DNA of 28,663 bases from Acephala macrosclerotiorum. Taxonomy: Eukaryota; Ascomycota; Leotiomycetes; Helotiales; Mollisiaceae. The stretch lies in assembly GCA_014904845.1 (NCBI GenBank), contig MU119644.1, forward strand, positions 5,712 to 34,374, given 5' to 3'. Within the stretch, counting starts at the first letter, position 1, and every line of letters begins with the position of its first letter. Shown piece after piece: positions 21,815 to 28,663 of this stretch. Below the pieces are notes generated by a model, which saw only the letters and a program-made list of their open reading frames with translations, was not told where the DNA came from and searched no databases. Position numbers and translations under genes: made by a program.

Positions 21815-24800
21815 AAAAAAGCAAATTTTTTTTATTTAATTTTTTAAAATAAAATAATTTTTTTATTTTAAAAGTATTATATTTTTGATAATTGAAATTA
21901 TATTATTAAAATTATTTGATAAAAGAATTTTATTGAAAAAAAATATATTGAAAAAAATAATAAATTTAATATTATTTAAAATAATTAACGAATTTTCAAT
22001 TGATAAATTTTTTACTATATTTAATATTGAATTTATTGTAAAAAAAAATTTTAATAATATAAATATAATAATTTAAAAACTTTTTAATTTCGTAATATAT
22101 TTTTGTTATAATTTTTTTATTATTATAATTTATTTATTACGTTTTCGAAATTAAAATTTAATATTAATAATAAATATCAAATTTTTTTAAAAATTTGTTT
22201 TTAAAAAAAAAAAAATTAATATAATTAAAATATAATTATTAATATATTAAAAATTATATATTTTTTTAATACGTTTAATATTATTATTTATTTCGATTAT
22301 CGTTTGATTTTCAATTAATTTATTTAAATTTTTGTATATTTTTATAATATTATTCGATAATAAATTTCTTGTGTATATTTAAAAAATCGTTGTATAATAA
22401 TTAGAATTTTTTTTTTAATATAAATTTTTTTTTAATTCGTTTATTTATTAATTTATTAAAAATAAAAAAATTAAAATAATAAAAATACTATTAAATAATT
22501 TGATAAAATTAATAAAAAATTTTAAATAATAAAAATACAAAAAATTAAATTTTTTTAGTATATATTTAAAATTAAAATAAAATTTTATTATATTTAAATT
22601 ATTTGTTTTATTATTAAAATAATCGTTAGATTTTTATTAAATTTTTTATTATATTCGATTGAATATAATTTAAATATAATAAATAAAATAAACGATTATA
22701 ATTTTATTATAATTTATAATATAAATAAAAAGTAGTATTTTTATAAAACTATAAATATATATTATAAATTAAAAATAAATATAAATTTGTACAAATGAAA
22801 TAATTAATTGTTTAAAATAAAAAATTTTAATAGTATATTTTTTTTTGAAATTTTAAAAATTATAAATAAATAATATATAAATATTATATTAGATTTTCGA
22901 ATCGAAATATTAATAAATTTTATTATTTAATAAATTTTGAAAATTATAATAATAAAAATTAATTATATTTTAAATAAAATAAATAAAATATATTGTAAAT
23001 TTATTTTTTAGTATTAAAACGATTAAAAATTGTTTTGTAATTTTTTTAAGTATTTTAAAATTATTTTTTATTAATTAGATTTAAAAGAAATTAATTATAT
23101 TGTAAAATTTTTAATGTATTAATTTTTTTATTATTATTTAAATTTCTAGAAATATAAAAATTATTTTTATATATAATAATATATTTTAAAAAAATTTGAA
23201 AATCGTTTTTAGATTTATTGTTATTTTTTTTATTAATATATAAATTTGAATTTATATAAGTTTTGATTTTAATTTTATTTTAAAAAACGTTTTTATTATT
23301 TGAAAAAATATTATTATTATAATTTTTATTAAAAAAAAATTTTTTTTTATTATTAAAATTAATTTTTTTTTTTTAAATTTAAAATTATTATAATTATTAT
23401 TTTTTGATTCGAACGATTTATTTATATAATTTTTTTTTGAATAAAAAATTTAAAAAAATTCGTAAAATTAATAATAAATCAATTAATTAATAATAAATAC
23501 AATATAATAAATTTATTAAATAATAAAATACTGAAAAAAATAATAAATATTGCGAATAAATAAATAAATAAATAAAAAAATAAATAAAAATTAAAAATTG
23601 ATTAATTAAAAAAAAAATTAATATAAATATTTTGTTATTAAAATTAAAAATTGTAATTCGATAAAAAAAATTATTTATATTGAAATTTAAAATTGCAAAT
23701 TTTATTTTATATAAATTGTAAAATAATATAATATTGAAAGTAAAAATAGAAATTGTAAACGTATATTAACGTATAAAACGATAAAAAAAAATTGTTTAAA
23801 TATTAAAAAAAGTAATTAAAAATAAAAAATAATAATAAAAAAATTATTTTTATTTAAAATATTGTATAAAATATTAAATATATTATAGAAATTAAATATT
23901 ATATAAATTTAAATATATTTAATAATAAAAAACGTAAAAAGTAAATAATATTTTAATTTAAATGTTTTATTTTTTTTAAATTAATATTGAAATTATTTTT
24001 GAATTATTTTTAAAATTTTTCATTATTGAAATATGTAATATTTTAATATTTTTTTGAGAAAAAATCGAATGTAAAAAAAAAAAAAATCGAATATTGTATT
24101 ATTTGATTTAAAAAACTTTTTATTAATATTATTATTATTGGTATATAGTTCGATAATAAGTTTTAAATTAAAAAATGTAAAAAAAATATATTTTAAAATA
24201 ATATTTTTAATTAATATTTTTTGTAAAATATTGATTTTTGAGAGAGAATTTGTAATTAAATTCGTAAACGTTAATTACAAATATTCGTAGAATAAAGAAA
24301 AAAGTAAATAATAATAAATTGAAAAATATTATTTATTAGAGTTTTGAGAATTGATACAATTTTTAAATTAGATTTAAAAAAATAAATTTACGAATAATAT
24401 ATTAAACGTTTAAAATTTAATAATAATACGAAATTAATTAATATAAAACGATATATAAATAAAAAATATATAAAATAAAAATAGAAATATAAAATAGTAT
24501 TTGAAAAAAATATAAAATTGTAAAAAAATGAAAAATATAAAATTATAAAAAAATAAAAAATAATTTAAATAAAAAAAGTTTTATTAATAAAATTAATAAG
24601 AAATAAATTTGCGAAATAATTAATATTAGTAAAACGAGTTGTATTTATTAAATTTTATTATTTTTAAGTATTTAATTATAAATGTAAAATTCAGTTTTTT
24701 TAATATATATTGATTTTAAAAAAGTATATTAAAAAAAAATTTTTTTTTGTAAAAGATTTAATAATAAATCGAAAAACGAATAATGTATAATATTAATATA

Positions 24801-24868
24801 TAAAAAAATAAAAAAATAATAAATAGTATAAAATAATTAGTGAAATTGAAATAATCAAATAAAATGAA
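20271..24868. other. AT-rich decayed stretch
   Basis: About 4.6 kb with no gene. TCGTAGAA recurs at 20291, 20442 and 24285. Contains A8 followed directly by T30 (21773-21810) and an (AAAT) run at about 23555-23573. The 63-codon frame at 21885-22076 starts at TTG and is Ile/Leu/Lys/Asn/Phe only, so it is a composition effect. G again tends to exceed C on the + strand from about 23.5 kb. Confidence 0.65.
21773..21810. repeat. A8-T30 homopolymer junction
   Basis: Eight A are followed directly by thirty T. This is the longest single-base run in the window. Long homopolymers are prone to length error in sequencing, so the exact count is uncertain. Confidence 0.9.
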
Positions 24869-24928
24869 TTATAAATTGAATTGTAAAATAAATTATAAAA
24901 TAAATTGTAAAATAAATTATAAAATAAA
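24869..24928 (+). repeat. 12-bp satellite array, decayed, five units
   Basis: Units start at 24869, 24881, 24893, 24905 and 24917, alternating TTGTAAAATAAA and TTATAAAATAAA. Each differs from TCGTAAAACGAA (14.4 kb) only by C-to-T or G-to-A, so this reads as the same satellite with its CpG sites gone. The alternation gives a 24-bp higher-order period. Confidence 0.8.
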
Positions 24929-26758
24929 TAAAAAAATGTAAATAGTTTTTTAAATTGATAATAATAAATCGAAGAAAATTATAAAACTCGAATAAAATCG
25001 AGATTATTTATTTTTTTTTATTTTTTTTTATTTATTTTATTTTTTTTTTCGTTTGATATTTATTAATAGTTTTCGCGTTTCAATTTTTACAATTTTTACA
25101 ATTTTCGTAATTCGATAATTTTTATATTATTAAATAAAAAAAAATTATTTTATTATTATTATTACATATAATAAAATTAAAAATTGTAATTATTTTTTAT
25201 TTTAAATTATTAATATTTTTTCGATTTATATTTATTTTATTTTTTTAAAATAATTATTTTTTTATTTTAAATATATATTTTTTATAAAATTAAAAACTTT
25301 ATTTTGTTTTTACGATTATCGATAAATTTTTAGTATTTATAATTAAAGATTTATTATAAATTAATTAATTATTCGATATAAATATTGAATAAAATAATAA
25401 TGATATTAATATTTACAAAATATAATTTATAAATTTTACGTATTTTGATTTTTTATATTAAAATAATTTTATATAATTCGATTAAAATTTTAATAATTAA
25501 AATTTTTTTAATAAAATAATATATATAATTATTAATTGTTCAAATTTTGAAAATATTTATAATAATATTTGAAATAAATATATAAAAATATTAAAAAAAA
25601 ATTTTAATCGTAATATAAAATTTTTAATTGAGTAGAAAAAAAAAATTAATTGAGAAATTTGTAAGTAGTTCGTTAAAGAATGTAAAAAAAAAAATAGTAC
25701 GAAAAAGTATAATTTTAATTAAAAATTATTTGTAATATTATAATTAGACGTTAAATAATAATATAGAAAAAATAAATAAAAAAGTAAACGTCTGAAAAAA
25801 ATAAATAAATAAATATACTAAAAAAAAAAGTAAATAATAATAATAATTTCGAGATAATAAATTTATTAAATTATAATAAAAATAATAAAATATTAATATT
25901 AATATTAATTATTAAATATAAATTTTTATTTATTTTGATATTAAAAATCGAATCGCGTATTAAAAAAATTTTTATACATTAATTCAATTTTAATAATTTT
26001 AATAAAAAAAATCGAATTTCGAATTTTTTAATATTTTTTTTAAAATACGATAAACGAAAATAATGCGAATAAAATTAATCGATATTAATACTACGAAATA
26101 TTTTACGTTGAAAACTAACGATTATTCGATTTTTTTTTATTAAAATATACGTGTTTTTTTTAATATTTGAATTAATAAAAAAATTGAATATATTAAAATT
26201 TTTTTTAATTAATATTAGTATTTTATTGTTTTAAAATATTATAATTAAAATAAATTTAAAAAATATTAATATAAAAAACATAAAATAATTAAAATTTATT
26301 AAAATTTATAATTCAATTTATTGAAATATTTAAATAAAAAAAATAAAATTATATTTTAAAATAAATATTAAAATTAAAAATATTAAAAAACGTAAAATTA
26401 AAAATTAAAATAATTTAATAAACGTTATAATAAAATAAATTTTTTTTTTTTACGAAATTAATATTAATATTGAAATATATTTGATTATAAAAAGTAATAA
26501 TAATATATATAAAAAAATTGTAATTATAAAATATTATTTTATTATTAAAAATAGAAATTTAATTGAGTTTTATATAACGTTATAATATATTAAATAATTA
26601 AATAGAAACAAAAAAAGAATTATTGTACTAAAAATTAAAAAATAAATTGTTACAATGAATTACGTTTTTATAATTAAAACGTAAAAGTGTATATTGAAAT
26701 AAATAAAAATTTGTAATTGATTTTCGAAATTTATTTTCTAAAAATTAAAATTTTAAAA
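24929..26758. other. AT-rich decayed stretch
   Basis: Non-coding. G exceeds C mildly at its left (14 G, 5 C in 24841-25020). Around 25.93-26.15 kb CpG is denser than average (TCG, ACG, CGCG), which may mark an originally more GC-rich piece. No frame, RNA gene or repeat partner found. Confidence 0.6.
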
Positions 26759-26963
26759 TTCAATTTACTTTTGTATTTATTTCTTTATATAATTTTAAAT
26801 ATTAAAATATTAAAATTTCAATTCGTTTTTGTATTTATTTTATTATTTATTTCGTTATTTATTTTATTATTCAATTCTAAAAATTAAAATATTAAAATTT
26901 TAATTCGTTTTTATATTCGTTTTATTATTTATTCTATTATTCATTTTATTATTTATTTTTTAA
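26759..26963 (-). repeat. 12-bp satellite in three short runs, minus orientation
   Basis: Runs of 12-mers lie at 26759-26782, 26822-26869 and 26904-26963, with units such as TTCGTTTTATTA, TTTATTTCGTTA and TTCATTTTATTA. Their reverse complement (TAATAAAACGAA) matches the 14.4-kb unit at most positions. The runs are separated by a common ~35-bp spacer built of CTAAAAATTAAAATATTAAA-like sequence, giving a loose higher-order repeat of about 60-80 bp. Confidence 0.75.
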
Positions 26964-28650
26964 AAATTAAAATATTCAAATATATAAAAAATGTAAATAT
27001 TTTTTACGTTAAAAAATTATATTACAATTTACGTTTATAATATAATTATTTTATTATAATAAATAATACATTTAATTTATAGTTTTCTTTGCATTTAAAA
27101 ATCTATATATTACAATACGTAGTAATTAAATTATATATATTATAAAACTGCGTAAAACGAATAACGATTTTTATTTATTTTTAAATTTTAATATATTTAA
27201 TATTTTTCGATCGCGTATTTAATTCAATATAAAAAAAAAATAATATTTAAAAATTACAAAAACAAAAATTGTTTTTCGATACTAATAAAAATTATAGTTA
27301 TTAGATTAACACTAAAAAAGTACTAGAATAATATTTATAAAATTACGATAATGTATTTATTGTTTGTAGTATTAAACTAATGATTATTTGTCGCTAGACT
27401 ATTGATATCGTGATTCTCGTAATTTTAAAAACAAATTAATAAGATCGAATTAACGCTATAAACAATAAAAATAATTCGTTAATTTTTTAGTAAAATTTTT
27501 TTTTAATAATATTAATAAATGTAATTTTTTTCGTATTTAATAAATTTATTTTTTATAATTTATTTTTTTCGAGATTTTGTTTTATTTAATTTATTATTAT
27601 AAAATTATATTCGAAAATCGATAATTTATAAATAATTAATAAAGAATTTATAAAAATTTATTATTTCGAAAAAAATTATATTAATTGTATTATAAAATCG
27701 TTATATATAAAAATAAATTACAATTTAAAATAATATAAAACAATTAATTCGAAATAAATATTTATAATAATAAAATAAAATTAAAATAAAATTAAAATAT
27801 TTTTTTTTTATTCTTTTAAAAACGTATAATTCGTTCGTAATAAAAAATTTAAAAAAATTTAAATTTATTAAATATATTAAATTTGTTTTTCATAATATAA
27901 ATTTTAATTTTATTATAATAAAAATAAATAAAATATTTAAATTCGTTTTTTGCTATTTTGAAAAAATTAATTATATTTATATAAATTAATTCGTTAAAAT
28001 ATATTTTTTAAATTAATATAATTTTTGTAAAAAAAAACTTTTTTATTCGTTTTTTTAAATACGTTTTATAAATATATAATATATAAAATTGATTTAAATT
28101 TATATTTTGTATTATATTTTTTAATTTAATTAAAAAATTTAATATCAAATTATAAATTTTATTATTATAATTAATTCGAATAATTTATTATTAAAAGATT
28201 AATTTATTAACGTTAAAATATTTTTTTTTTAAATAATTATAATCGTAAAAATAATAAATTTTTTATTTTTAATTATTAAAATTATATTATTATTATTGAA
28301 TTTTATTTTAATATTTATTTTAATATAATTTAAATAAAATATAAAATTTATTTCGAGTTTTAAATAATAAATAATATTATATATATAAAATTAATTCGTT
28401 TTTTTAAATAAAGTTTTAATTAATAAAATAATAATATTTTTATTATATAATTTTAAATTGTATTTATTAATTTTTATAATTATATCGATTTTTTTTATTA
28501 AAAAATTATATTAATTCGAATAAATTTTTTTTATAAAATATATATTATATATATTTATTATTAAAAATAAAATATATTAATAAATGTATTTTTAATTTAC
28601 GAAATAAAAACGTTTTAAATTTTGATAAAAATTATAAAAATATTAAATAT
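26964..28650. other. AT-rich decayed stretch with a weak island at 27280-27490
   Basis: Mostly A/T with residual CpG. At about 27280-27490 more C and G survive outside CpG (for example GTCGCTAGAC near 27390 and ATCGTGATTC near 27407), as in the islands at 9.6 and 13.6 kb. I could not align it convincingly with either. No gene seen. Confidence 0.6.
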
Positions 28651-28663
28651 AAAAAAAAAAAAA
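28651..28663. repeat. A13 run at window end
   Basis: Thirteen A to the last base. With the AAAT array at the other edge, both ends of the window lie in low-complexity sequence, as assembly breaks often do. Confidence 0.9.

Noticed and set aside
21885..22076. 63-codon frame on the + strand
   Set aside because: Same composition artefact, lying just after a T30 run. TTG start.
1..28663. Mitochondrial, plastid or apicoplast genome, or an AT-rich endosymbiont
   Set aside because: Those have coding genes, rRNA and tRNA at high density. None is visible in 28 kb, and the CpG excess and copy-to-copy C-to-T pattern are not expected of them.

Overview
Organism. The window is extremely A+T-rich non-coding DNA. 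In a sample I counted by hand (11641-11940) there are 29 G+C in 300 bases, about 10%. In the same sample 9 of the 13 C are followed by G, far more CpG than composition predicts. This is not CpG-methylation decay, which removes CpG. It fits repeat-induced point mutation (RIP) of filamentous ascomycetes (Pezizomycotina), pushed close to saturation, where CpA and CpT are used up and CpG is left. The strongest evidence is internal. A well-preserved 1.3-kb repeat at 4.4-5.7 kb has a decayed inverted copy at 8.0-9.3 kb. Over a gap-free 95-bp alignment all 12 differences are C-to-T or G-to-A. I infer an AT-rich isochore, subtelomeric block or centromere-type region of a fungus. Genus cannot be told from this sequence.

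Layout. 1-92 is a perfect (AAAT)23 microsatellite. 199-351 is a 153-bp repeat with an inverted partner at 9597-9748. 2010-2483 and 3087-3250 are decayed fragments of the 1.3-kb repeat family. 4400-5710 is the preserved copy A: a 5' part with two CACGTGAC motifs, a nested tandem array (six ~25-bp modules spaced alternately ~90 and ~115 bp), and a hairpin end. 7992-9319 is copy B, full length, inverted and heavily mutated. 9.75-13.6 kb is AT-rich DNA with long stretches where C exceeds G on the + strand. 13612-13746 is a small less-mutated island with CACGTG beside a 12-bp palindrome. Three arrays of one 12-bp satellite lie at 14.4 kb (+), 24.9 kb (+) and 26.8 kb (-). 18.85-19.32 kb is an 18-bp/63-bp minisatellite with almost all G on the + strand (70 G against 3 C in 480 bases). 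The rest is AT-rich sequence with simple repeats, ending in A13.

No genes. I find no protein-coding gene, tRNA or rRNA. The four longest open frames (60-69 codons) begin at TTG, have no recognisable domain, and have only the residues that AT-rich DNA or a tandem repeat gives by chance. The elements do not work together as a pathway. The window is a graveyard of repeats of different ages: old copies reduced to A and T, one younger or protected copy (A), and AT-only satellites that can expand afterwards because they offer RIP no target.
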